DNA of 64,000 bases from Hydrogenoanaerobacterium sp032017025. Lineage in GTDB: Bacteria; Bacillota; Clostridia; Oscillospirales; Ruminococcaceae. Of this stretch, positions 27,133-34,944 are shown one piece after another (the stretch's first letter is position 1; every line of letters begins with the position of its first letter). Below the pieces are notes generated by a model. The model saw nothing but the letters and a program-made list of their open reading frames with translations, made no database searches and had not been told where the DNA came from. Both the position numbers and the translations under genes were made by a program. The stretch spans positions 21,406 to 85,405 of the forward strand of contig NZ_DALZQO010000012.1 in the NCBI RefSeq assembly GCF_032017025.1, in the 5' to 3' direction.

Positions 27133-27467
27133 TGACGCTTACCTTTATGCAAACGCTTGGCATTGTCGGTGCGGTTACCCTTGGCACGATGGTTACGAGG
27201 TTTTTACCCTTTTTCATCTTCCCCGACAGTAAAAAAACATCGCCCTACATTACGTATCTCGGTAAGGTGCTGCCCTATGCGGTAATCGGCCTATTGGTGG
27301 TGTACTGCCTCAAAGGGGTGTCGTTTACCACAGCCCCCTTTTCCATCCCTGAGGCTATTGCAATTGCCTGTATTGTGCTGCTGCATATTTGGAAGGGCAA
27401 CACCCTGCTCAGCATTGGTGCGGGCACGTTGGTTTATATGCTGTTGGTGCAGCTTGTATTTGTATAA
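27132..27467 (+). CDS. azlD: Branched-chain amino acid exporter subunit AzlD
   Basis: 111 residues, four helices, with TMVTRFLPFFIFPD and VLPYAVIGLLVVYCL typical of the small AzlD partner. The ATG at 27132 is chosen over the GTG at 27129 because it forms the classic TGATG overlap with azlC and is well spaced from GGAGG. Translationally coupled with azlC. Confidence 0.92.
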   Translation: MTLTFMQTLGIVGAVTLGTMVTRFLPFFIFPDSKKTSPYITYLGKVLPYAVIGLLVVYCLKGVSFTTAPFSIPEAIAIACIVLLHIWKGNTLLSIGAGTLVYMLLVQLVFV

Positions 27468-27495
27468 AAAGCAGGCGTAAAACAACGGCGTTTCC

Positions 27496-27524
27496 TTGCA
27501 ATTGCAAACCGTTTCATATATAAT
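27496..27524 (+). promoter_or_regulatory. Promoter of recA
   Basis: TTGCAA (27496-27501), 17-base spacer, TATAAT (27519-27524), 72 bases before the recA ATG. Confidence 0.78.
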
Positions 27525-27547
27525 TAATCTAGTTGTAATGACGAGAT

Positions 27548-27559
27548 AAACATTTGTTC
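27548..27559 (+). promoter_or_regulatory. Possible LexA (SOS) box of recA
   Basis: AAAC-ATTT-GTTC resembles the Gram-positive SOS box GAACNNNNGTTC with one mismatch in the left arm. It lies about 25 bases after the -10 box, where repression is possible. Confidence 0.45.
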
Positions 27560-27595
27560 TTTTATAGGGATGTTTGTCGGAAGGGACGGAAACAA

Positions 27596-28669
27596 ATGGC
27601 AGTAGATAAACAAAAAGCACTGGAAACGGCGCTCAGTCAGATAGAAAAACAATTTGGTAAGGGCGCGGTGATGAAGCTGGGGCAGAACTCAACGCTGAAC
27701 GTCGAGGCAATCTCCACCGGCTCCATCTCACTTGATCTTGCACTTGGCATCGGCGGTGTTCCACGTGGCAGAATCGTAGAGATTTACGGGCCGGAGAGTT
27801 CAGGTAAAACCACCGTTGCACTGCACATCATTGCAGAGGCACAGAAAAACGGCGGCGAGGTTGCGTTTATAGACGTAGAGCATGCACTCGACCCCGTTTA
27901 TGCAAAGGCACTGGGCGTTGATATTGACGCACTGCTGGTTTCGCAGCCCGATACAGGCGAGCAGGCGCTGGAGATTACCGAGGCGCTGGTGCGCTCGGGT
28001 GCGATTGACGCAATTGTAATTGACTCGGTTGCGGCAATGGTACCGCGCGCTGAGATTGAGGGTGAAATGGGCGATGCCCATGTGGGCTTACAGGCGCGCC
28101 TGATGTCGCAGGCACTGCGTAAGCTCACCGGTGTCATTTCCAAATCCAACTGCGTTGCACTGTTCATTAACCAGCTGCGTGAAAAAGTGGGCATTGCCTA
28201 TGGCAACCCCGAGGTAACTCCCGGCGGGCGGGCACTGAAATTCTACTCCTCGGTTCGCATGGATATTCGAAGAATTGAGCAGTTGAAAAACGGTACAGAG
28301 GGTATTGGCAACCGCACCCGCGTCAAGGTTGTGAAAAACAAGGTAGCACCTCCGTTCCGCGAGGCGGAATTTGATATTATGTATGGCACCGGTATTTCAA
28401 AAGAAGGCGAGGTTCTCGACCTTGCCGTAAAGCTTGAAATTATCAACAAGAGTGGTGCATGGTTTAGCTACGGTGAAACCAGGCTGGGGCAGGGCCGCGA
28501 TAATGTCAAGGAATACATGAAGGCCAACCCCGAATTTACAGCCGATATCGACAAGCAGATTCGCGCAAGGGCGGATGAGCTTGTGATGGTGCGCGGCGGC
28601 GGAAAAACTACCGGCAAAAAAGGTGCTGCGGCAAAGCAGGTCGACCTTGATGTGGAAGTTGAAGAATAA
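27596..28669 (+). CDS. recA: Recombinase RecA
   Basis: 357 residues, standard bacterial length. Walker A GPESSGKTT at 65-73, then VAFIDVEHALDP, the L1/L2 DNA-binding loop region with MSQALRKLTG and FINQLREKVG. Forms the recombination filament and triggers LexA cleavage. The ATG at 27596 behind GGAAGGGACGG is chosen; the frame is open to 27554 only by chance. The stop overlaps the recX ATG (TAATG). Confidence 0.98.
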   Translation: MAVDKQKALETALSQIEKQFGKGAVMKLGQNSTLNVEAISTGSISLDLALGIGGVPRGRIVEIYGPESSGKTTVALHIIAEAQKNGGEVAFIDVEHALDPVYAKALGVDIDALLVSQPDTGEQALEITEALVRSGAIDAIVIDSVAAMVPRAEIEGEMGDAHVGLQARLMSQALRKLTGVISKSNCVALFINQLREKVGIAYGNPEVTPGGRALKFYSSVRMDIRRIEQLKNGTEGIGNRTRVKVVKNKVAPPFREAEFDIMYGTGISKEGEVLDLAVKLEIINKSGAWFSYGETRLGQGRDNVKEYMKANPEFTADIDKQIRARADELVMVRGGGKTTGKKGAAAKQVDLDVEVEE

Positions 28670-29301
28670 TGCTGATTACCGCGATTGAAAAGCGAAAGGG
28701 AACACGCTGCGCTGTTTATGTAGACGGGGAATATGCAATGATGCTGGATGCCGAGATTATTTTTAATGTGGGGCTCAAGGCAGGCAAAGCAATTGACCGA
28801 AACGCATTACTCGAGCTGCAAAAGCAGTCAGACCTGCGCCGTACCCGCGAGCGCGCGCTGTACCTGCTGGGCTACAAAAGCCACACCAAAAAAGAGCTGA
28901 CCGATAAGCTTACCAAAACCTCCGATGCGGACACTGCCGCTGAGGTTACAGGGCGTATGGAGGAGCTTGGGCTGGTGAATGACGAGGATTACGCCGAGCG
29001 CTACGCCAGGCAGCTGGCAAACAGCAAAGGGTATGGCATGTCGCGCATTCGGCAGGAGCTTTACAAAAAGGGTGTCGACAAAGAGCTGATTGAAGATACC
29101 CTGGAACAGCTTGCGCAAACGGTGGATGTAGACGAGAAAATCACTGCGATTATTGAGCGGAAATATGCGCGGTATTTGGGCGATAAAAAGGGCGTTGACA
29201 AAACAATCAATGCGCTTATCCGCCTTGGCTACCGCTACGACGATATTCGCCGTGTGCTGAATACATTTGAGATACCGCAGGCGGATGACTACGACGAATA
29301 A
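28669..29301 (+). CDS. recX: Regulatory protein RecX
   Basis: 210 residues, helical repeat protein that binds RecA filaments and limits their activity. Family phrases are RERALYLLGYKSHTKKEL, EELGLVNDEDYAERYARQL and GMSRIRQELYKKGVD. It overlaps recA by one base, so the inhibitor is made together with its target. Confidence 0.94.
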   Translation: MLITAIEKRKGTRCAVYVDGEYAMMLDAEIIFNVGLKAGKAIDRNALLELQKQSDLRRTRERALYLLGYKSHTKKELTDKLTKTSDADTAAEVTGRMEELGLVNDEDYAERYARQLANSKGYGMSRIRQELYKKGVDKELIEDTLEQLAQTVDVDEKITAIIERKYARYLGDKKGVDKTINALIRLGYRYDDIRRVLNTFEIPQADDYDE

Positions 29302-29329
29302 AATTGTAAAAGATAATGGAGATAATGGA

Positions 29330-30664
29330 ATGCCGATTAAAGTAGGAATGGTGTCGTTGGGCTGCACCAAAAATCAGGTTGACGCGGAGATTATGCTGTC
29401 GCTCATCACAAAGCAGGGTTACGAGCTGTGCGGCGATGCAAAAAAATGCGACGTGGTCATCATCAACACCTGTGGGTTTATTGAGGACGCAAAGCGCGAA
29501 TCGATTGAGAACATCCTCGAATTCGTGGGGCTCAAGGAGCAGGGCAGGGTGAAGGTTGTAGTGGTGACGGGCTGCCTCGCCGAACGCTACCAGATGGAGG
29601 TTGCGAAAGAGATACCCGAGGCGGACGTGGTGCTCGGCATCGGCTCGAACAGCCAGATTGCCCAGGCGATTGAAAAAGCCATGCAGGGGCAGAAGGTGTA
29701 TGAGTTTGCCGACAAAAATAAGGTGATACTCAGCGGCGAGCGTGTTATGACCACCGCACCCTACACCGCATACCTCAAGGTTGCCGAGGGCTGCGACAAC
29801 CGCTGTACCTATTGCGCCATTCCCATCATCCGCGGCGGCTTTCGCAGCAGGCCGATGGAGGATGTGCTTGCAGAGGCAAAAACACTTGCTAAAAACGGCG
29901 TGAAGGAACTCAACGTTATTGCACAGGACACCACCCGTTACGGCAAGGATATTTACGGCAAGCTGATGCTGCCCGAGCTGCTTGACAAGCTTTGCGAGAT
30001 TGAGGGGCTGCACTGGATTCGTATTCTTTACGGCTACCCCGATACCATTACCGATGAGCTGCTGGATACCATGGCGCGCCAGCCCCAAATTTGCAAATAC
30101 ATTGATATTCCGCTGCAGCATGCGAGCGGCAACATCTTAAAGCGGATGAACCGTCGGTTTGACCGCGAATCGCTCACCGCACTGATGAACCGTGTGCGCG
30201 AAAAGATAGACGGCGTAACGCTGCGTACCACGTTTATCACAGGCTTCCCCGGTGAGACCGAGCAGGATTTTGAAGATCTTTGCGTGTTTATCAAAGAGGT
30301 GCAGTTTGACCGTCTCGGCTGCTTCCCCTACTCGGCGGAGGATGGAACCCCTGCTGCGGAGTTTGGTGAGCAAGTTGATGACGAGGTGAAACGCCGCCGC
30401 GCCGATATTATTATGGAAGAACAGATGGGCATTATGGAAGCCCGCAACCGTGAGAAAATTGGTAAAACACTGGAAGCGCTGGTGGAAGGCTTTGATAAAA
30501 AGAACAAGCTGTACTACGGCAGAACCGCCGCCGATGCCCCCGATATTGACGGCAAGGTATATTTCACCAGTGAGACAGCGCTGCAAGCGGGCGACTTTGT
30601 GATGGTTACCATAGAAGATGTCATAGAATATGACCTTGTTGGTCACACACAGGAGGCGAATTGA
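29330..30664 (+). CDS. rimO: Ribosomal protein S12 methylthiotransferase RimO
   Basis: 444 residues, radical-SAM enzyme that methylthiolates Asp of ribosomal protein S12. N-terminal MTTase domain (VSLGCTKNQVDAE, NTCGFIEDAK), radical-SAM Cys155, Cys159, Cys162 in GCDNRCTYC, and a C-terminal TRAM domain. IAQDTTRYGKDIYG separates it from MiaB and MtaB. ATG at 29330 after GGAGATAATGGA; an upstream start at 29267 would overlap recX. Confidence 0.95.
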   Translation: MPIKVGMVSLGCTKNQVDAEIMLSLITKQGYELCGDAKKCDVVIINTCGFIEDAKRESIENILEFVGLKEQGRVKVVVVTGCLAERYQMEVAKEIPEADVVLGIGSNSQIAQAIEKAMQGQKVYEFADKNKVILSGERVMTTAPYTAYLKVAEGCDNRCTYCAIPIIRGGFRSRPMEDVLAEAKTLAKNGVKELNVIAQDTTRYGKDIYGKLMLPELLDKLCEIEGLHWIRILYGYPDTITDELLDTMARQPQICKYIDIPLQHASGNILKRMNRRFDRESLTALMNRVREKIDGVTLRTTFITGFPGETEQDFEDLCVFIKEVQFDRLGCFPYSAEDGTPAAEFGEQVDDEVKRRRADIIMEEQMGIMEARNREKIGKTLEALVEGFDKKNKLYYGRTAADAPDIDGKVYFTSETALQAGDFVMVTIEDVIEYDLVGHTQEAN

Positions 30665-30665
30665 A

Positions 30666-31250
30666 TTGAATCTGCCAAACAAACTTACGGTGCTGCGTAT
30701 GGCGCTTGTTCCGGTGTTTTTGGTGTTCATGCTGAGTAACGGAATTCCGCAGAACTATCTGTGGGCGCTTATTATCTTTGTAATTGCGTCCCTTACCGAT
30801 TTGCTCGACGGCCAAATTGCCCGTAAGCGGGGGCTTGTCACCGATTTCGGCAAGTTTATGGATCCGCTCGCGGATAAGATCCTTGTCATGGCGGGCATGA
30901 TCTGTTTTGTGGAGCTGGGCTATGCACCTGCGTTTGTAATTGTTATTATTTTGGCACGCGAATTTTTGGTTACCTCGCTGCGTCTGGTTGCGGCGGGCAG
31001 CGGTATTGTTATTGCTGCCGACAAATGGGGCAAATACAAAACCGTGTGCCAAATGATATGGATCATTTACACCATTCTTGTAATGTGGCTGTTGATGAAT
31101 TCAGGCCTTGTAAGCCCGAGCGATCAGGGAATGTGGGTGACTCTGCGACTGCCCGCCGATGTACTGATGTGGCTGTCGGTAGCTCTCACCGTCATTTCAG
31201 GTGTCAACTACGTTTGGAAAAACCGCGGCTGTATCAACACCATGCAGTAA
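30666..31250 (+). CDS. pgsA: CDP-diacylglycerol-glycerol-3-phosphate 3-phosphatidyltransferase
   Basis: 194 residues, membrane enzyme making phosphatidylglycerol phosphate. The CDP-alcohol phosphotransferase motif is complete: DGQIARKRGLVTDFGKFMD (D-G-x2-A-R-x8-G-x3-D-x3-D). TTG start at 30666, nine bases after AGGAGG at 30651-30656, two bases after the rimO stop. In many Firmicutes cinA stands between pgsA and recA; here it does not. Confidence 0.94.
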   Translation: MNLPNKLTVLRMALVPVFLVFMLSNGIPQNYLWALIIFVIASLTDLLDGQIARKRGLVTDFGKFMDPLADKILVMAGMICFVELGYAPAFVIVIILAREFLVTSLRLVAAGSGIVIAADKWGKYKTVCQMIWIIYTILVMWLLMNSGLVSPSDQGMWVTLRLPADVLMWLSVALTVISGVNYVWKNRGCINTMQ

Positions 31251-31276
31251 CCGGCTGAGGTAGTTATTTTGTGGTT

Positions 31277-31300
31277 CTGCGGGGTCCGCCCCCCTTTTGA
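31277..31300 (+). terminator. Possible weak terminator after pgsA
   Basis: GCGG-GGT-CCGC followed by CCCCCTTTTGA. Short loop and interrupted T-run, so only a candidate. Confidence 0.3.
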
Positions 31301-31369
31301 TAGCGCTTAAGGCAGAATGCCGGCCCGTGGCAGGGCACTCATTCTAATTCAATCTTCGGAGGAACATAA

Positions 31370-32767
31370 ATGAAAGTATACAATACGCTGACAAGACAAA
31401 AAGAAGAGCTCATCCCCATTACCCCGGGCGAAATTAAAATGTACGCCTGTGGGCCTACCGTTTACAACTTTATCCACATTGGCAATGCACGCCCTATCTG
31501 TGTATTTGACGTGTTGCGCCGTTATTTGGAATACCGCGGCAACCAGGTTACCTTTGTGCAGAACTTTACCGATATTGACGATAAGCTGATTAAAAAAGCA
31601 AATGAAGAGGGCATTACTGTAGCAGAGGTTGCTGCCCGTTACATTGAAGAGTATAAAATTGATGCAGAGGGTTTGGGCGTGCGCGAGGCTACCCACCACC
31701 CCAAGGCGACCGAAAATGTTGATGAAATCATCAGCATTGTGCAAGAGCTGGTGAATAAGGGCTTTGCCTACGCGAGTGGCGGCGATGTGTACTTCCGCAC
31801 CAAAAAGGACCCCGGCTACGGCAAGCTTTCGCATATGCCGCTCGAAGAGCTGGATTCGGGCAACCGCATTGATATAAGCGATCAAAAAGAGGACGCCATG
31901 GACTTTGTGCTGTGGAAAGCGGCAAAACCCGGTGAGCCCGCGTGGGAATCGCCGTGGGGCAAGGGCCGCCCCGGCTGGCACATTGAGTGCACCGCAATGA
32001 TTCGCAAATACCTTGGTGAAACCATCGACATTCACTGCGGCGGGCAGGATTTGATTTTCCCACATCATGAGAACGAGATTGCGCAGGCAGAGTGCTGCTC
32101 CGGCAAGGATTACGTCCGCTACTGGATGCACAACGGCTACATCAATGTGGATAACCGCAAGATGAGCAAATCGCTGAACAACTTCTTCACCACCCGTGAC
32201 GTGGCAAACCAGTTTGGCTACGAGCCAATCAAGTTTATGATGCTGCAGGCGCACTACCGCAGCCCCATCAACTACAGCCTTGAGGTGATAGAGCAGTGCC
32301 AGGCGGCACTTGCACGCCTGCATACCTGCCGCGACAACCTCGATTTTGCACTGAAAAATGCAGTGGATGAGATTGGTGCGGGTGAAGCAGAGATGAAAAA
32401 GCAGCTGGAAGCCCGCCGCGAGCAGTTCATTACCGCGATGGACGATGACCTGAACACCGCAGACGGCATTGCTGCACTGTTTGATATGGCGCGCGACATC
32501 AACACGGCCATTGCCGAGCCGCGCAGCAAAGATTATGTAACCTTTGCTGCAAATATCTTTGATGAGTTGACCGATGTTCTCGGTTTGCTCTACAACCGCA
32601 AAACCGCCAGCATTGACGCTGAGGTGGAAGCGCTGATTGAGCAGCGACAGGCTGCGAGAAAGAGCAAAGATTTTAAAACTGCCGACGAAATCCGCGATAA
32701 GCTGAAAGATATGGGCGTGGTGCTGGAGGATACACCGCAGGGCGTAAAATGGAGCCTCGCTAAATGA
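31370..32767 (+). CDS. cysS: Cysteinyl-tRNA synthetase
   Basis: 465 residues, class I synthetase. HIGH box HIGN at 36-39, KMSKS at 264-268, zinc and cysteine-site residues in YACGPTVYN, GWHIECTAM and GGQDLIFPHHENE. Charges tRNA-Cys. ATG behind CTTCGGAGGAACATAA. The upstream 120 bases are too short and lack the conserved parts of a T-box leader. Overlaps the following acetyltransferase gene by four bases. Confidence 0.97.
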   Translation: MKVYNTLTRQKEELIPITPGEIKMYACGPTVYNFIHIGNARPICVFDVLRRYLEYRGNQVTFVQNFTDIDDKLIKKANEEGITVAEVAARYIEEYKIDAEGLGVREATHHPKATENVDEIISIVQELVNKGFAYASGGDVYFRTKKDPGYGKLSHMPLEELDSGNRIDISDQKEDAMDFVLWKAAKPGEPAWESPWGKGRPGWHIECTAMIRKYLGETIDIHCGGQDLIFPHHENEIAQAECCSGKDYVRYWMHNGYINVDNRKMSKSLNNFFTTRDVANQFGYEPIKFMMLQAHYRSPINYSLEVIEQCQAALARLHTCRDNLDFALKNAVDEIGAGEAEMKKQLEARREQFITAMDDDLNTADGIAALFDMARDINTAIAEPRSKDYVTFAANIFDELTDVLGLLYNRKTASIDAEVEALIEQRQAARKSKDFKTADEIRDKLKDMGVVLEDTPQGVKWSLAK

Positions 32768-33195
32768 TTCGGAGAATCAGCATGCTGGATGTTCCGCGTG
32801 TCATGGAGATCTGGCTGAATGCCACGATACAGGGGCACCCGTTTATCTCTGAAGATTACTGGTACGGCAACTACGATACCGTCAAAAATGCCTGGCTTCC
32901 CTCGTCCGACACCTATGTGGATGAGCGGGATGGCAGGGTGCTCGGCTTCATCAGCGTGATTGACAATACGTTGATCGGTGCACTGTTTGTGGAATATGAG
33001 CAGCAGGGCATCGGCATAGGCACCGCACTTATTAATTACGCGAAAGCTCTGTACAGCGCTCTTACGCTCGAGGTGTACAAGGAGAACCGTAGTGCAGTGC
33101 GGTTTTACCGCTCCTGCGGGTTCACTGTTACCGACGAAAAAAAGGCGGAGGACAACGACCATATGCTGTATGTAATGGCCTGGAAACAGAAATAG
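32764..33195 (+). CDS. GNAT family N-acetyltransferase
   Basis: 143 residues with the acetyl-CoA loop region QQGIGIGTALINYAK and the C-terminal NRSAVRFYRSCGF typical of GNAT enzymes. Its ATG overlaps the cysS stop (ATGA), so expression is coupled. The fold resembles small-molecule acetylases; the substrate is unknown. Confidence 0.88.
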   Translation: MIRRISMLDVPRVMEIWLNATIQGHPFISEDYWYGNYDTVKNAWLPSSDTYVDERDGRVLGFISVIDNTLIGALFVEYEQQGIGIGTALINYAKALYSALTLEVYKENRSAVRFYRSCGFTVTDEKKAEDNDHMLYVMAWKQK

Positions 33196-33214
33196 ACCAG
33201 AAATAGACGCAACA

Positions 33215-33240
33215 AAGCCCTCTCCAGATGGAGAGGGCTT
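33215..33240. terminator. Bidirectional terminator
   Basis: AAGCCCTCTCC-AGAT-GGAGAGGGCTT, followed by CTCTTTTT; lies between convergent genes. Confidence 0.85.
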
Positions 33241-33246
33241 CTCTTT

Positions 33247-34902
33247 TTACCTTCGTGCTTCGGAAGCACGGGCATGCTTGAAAAACACCTTGTACGAAAA
33301 CGGTGAAAACTGCAACTGCTCTACATTAGGCGAAGCGGCATAATACGAGGTTTCAAAGGCGAGGGGTAAATATACTGCGTTGTCCATCAGCATGCGCTCT
33401 GCCTGCTTGTAAAGCATTGCGGCTTCTGCAATGTCCTCGGCAACCATGGCGTCGGTGAGGGTCTTATCAAACAGCACATCCGAATATCCGGTGATATTCA
33501 GGTTGGAATAACCCGAAAAAGTGTTCAGCACAGCATCGGGATTGTTTCGCCCTGCGGTAAGCGGCACCAACGCAAGCATATAATCGCCGCTGCGTACCTT
33601 GGCGTTAAGCGAATCCATAGGCATCGGCTCCAGATTGATGAAAATGCCCAGTGCCTCCTGCAGTTGACGCTGCAAAACACTCAGCATGGCGGCGAACCCC
33701 CCGGTATCGGGGCAGATGATGGTGGTTTTTGAAAGCTTGCTTACTTCCAGTTCAGAAAGCCCCTCTTGCAGCAGTGTCTTGGCAAGCGCAGGGTCTCGCT
33801 CGGTGCGCAGGTTGTCCCCCGCAATTTCGCGGTAGGGCTTGTCCAGCATGGTTACCGCAGACGGAACAATTGCATGAGCAGGGGCAAGGTTTCCGGTAAT
33901 AAAAGGCGCGAGCTCATCTGTATCCATCGAAAGCATCAGTGCACGGCGTATTTTCTGGTTGCCGTAGGTGTTGGTGTTACAGTTGAATGCCAGCCCCCAC
34001 ACGGTGTTTTCAAAACTGTAGATGGAATCGCTGTTTTCGGTTTTCAGCAGTTCCACATCACTGTAAGTAATAGGCGCTGCATCAGTTTTACCGGTATAAA
34101 AGCGTTCCAGCAGCTTTTGTGTGCCGGTTTGGAGCACGGCACCCGGATCATCCGGATCCGGTTTATCATCAAATTGGAAGTAAAGGTCTACCCCGCCGGC
34201 AGTAACCGGTGTGCCGGAACGGTAATCATCGTTTACCCGCAGGCTCATCCGGCGCTGCTCGTCAAAGCTTTTGATGATAAACGGGCCGTTAAACATCAAA
34301 TATTTTGGCTCTAAGCCGTAACGTCCCTTGGTGGAACGAAAAAACTCTTCGTTGCAAGGCATTGCTGCGGCTGAGGTGACGATCTCAGCAAAAAATGGGT
34401 TGGGTGTTTCCAGAGTGACGACAAAGGTGTAGTCATCCTTGGCAGCAACCCCCAGTGCCGAAGCGTCAAGCTCACCCCGCAAAATTTGTGGGGCGTTTCG
34501 CACGCACAGCAGGCTGGAAGCACTTGCCCCGCCTGTAACAGGGTCGACAACACGCCGAAACGCAAAGACAAAATCATGCGCGGTAACGGGTGTTTTACCG
34601 TCACTCCACATAGCGTCGGTGCGCAGCTGAAAGGTATAGGTGAGGCCGTCTTCCGAAACTTTATAGTCGGTGGCGACGCCGGGCACCAGTTCGCCGTTTT
34701 CGCCCTGTCGCAGCAGTCCTTCAAAGGTGTTTTCCACAACCATCAGCGATTCGCTGGAGGCGGCAAGCTGGGGGTCGAGCGAGCGCGGCACACTGGTCAA
34801 ATCGTACTTTACAATGTAACCTGTTTTATCTTTTTTGCCACAAGCAGTAAAGCCCGTCAGCAGTAAAACTGCTGCAAGCAAGGCAGAGATTAGTTTTTTC
34901 AC
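33247..34902 (-). CDS. Oligopeptide ABC transporter substrate-binding lipoprotein (OppA family)
   Basis: 551 residues. Lipoprotein signal with LLTGFTACGKKD; Cys is the lipidation site. Family 5 solute-binding signature: VPRSLDPQLAASSESL, VATDYKVSEDGLTYTF, LRTDAMWSDGKTPVTAHDFV. Binds peptides outside the cell. No permease or ATPase genes adjoin it, so it works with a transporter encoded elsewhere or as a receptor. GTG start behind GAAAGGGGGTACATAGAGC. It lies 42 bases after glnN on the same strand. Confidence 0.92.
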   Translation of the reverse strand: MKKLISALLAAVLLLTGFTACGKKDKTGYIVKYDLTSVPRSLDPQLAASSESLMVVENTFEGLLRQGENGELVPGVATDYKVSEDGLTYTFQLRTDAMWSDGKTPVTAHDFVFAFRRVVDPVTGGASASSLLCVRNAPQILRGELDASALGVAAKDDYTFVVTLETPNPFFAEIVTSAAAMPCNEEFFRSTKGRYGLEPKYLMFNGPFIIKSFDEQRRMSLRVNDDYRSGTPVTAGGVDLYFQFDDKPDPDDPGAVLQTGTQKLLERFYTGKTDAAPITYSDVELLKTENSDSIYSFENTVWGLAFNCNTNTYGNQKIRRALMLSMDTDELAPFITGNLAPAHAIVPSAVTMLDKPYREIAGDNLRTERDPALAKTLLQEGLSELEVSKLSKTTIICPDTGGFAAMLSVLQRQLQEALGIFINLEPMPMDSLNAKVRSGDYMLALVPLTAGRNNPDAVLNTFSGYSNLNITGYSDVLFDKTLTDAMVAEDIAEAAMLYKQAERMLMDNAVYLPLAFETSYYAASPNVEQLQFSPFSYKVFFKHARASEARR

Positions 34903-34944
34903 GCTCTATGTACCCCCTTTCCGAAAGTTGGATAAAGCCGAAAA

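Noticed and set aside
31250..31369. T-box riboswitch before cysS
   Set aside because: The leader is only about 120 bases and lacks a GGN-type T-box bulge or specifier loop.
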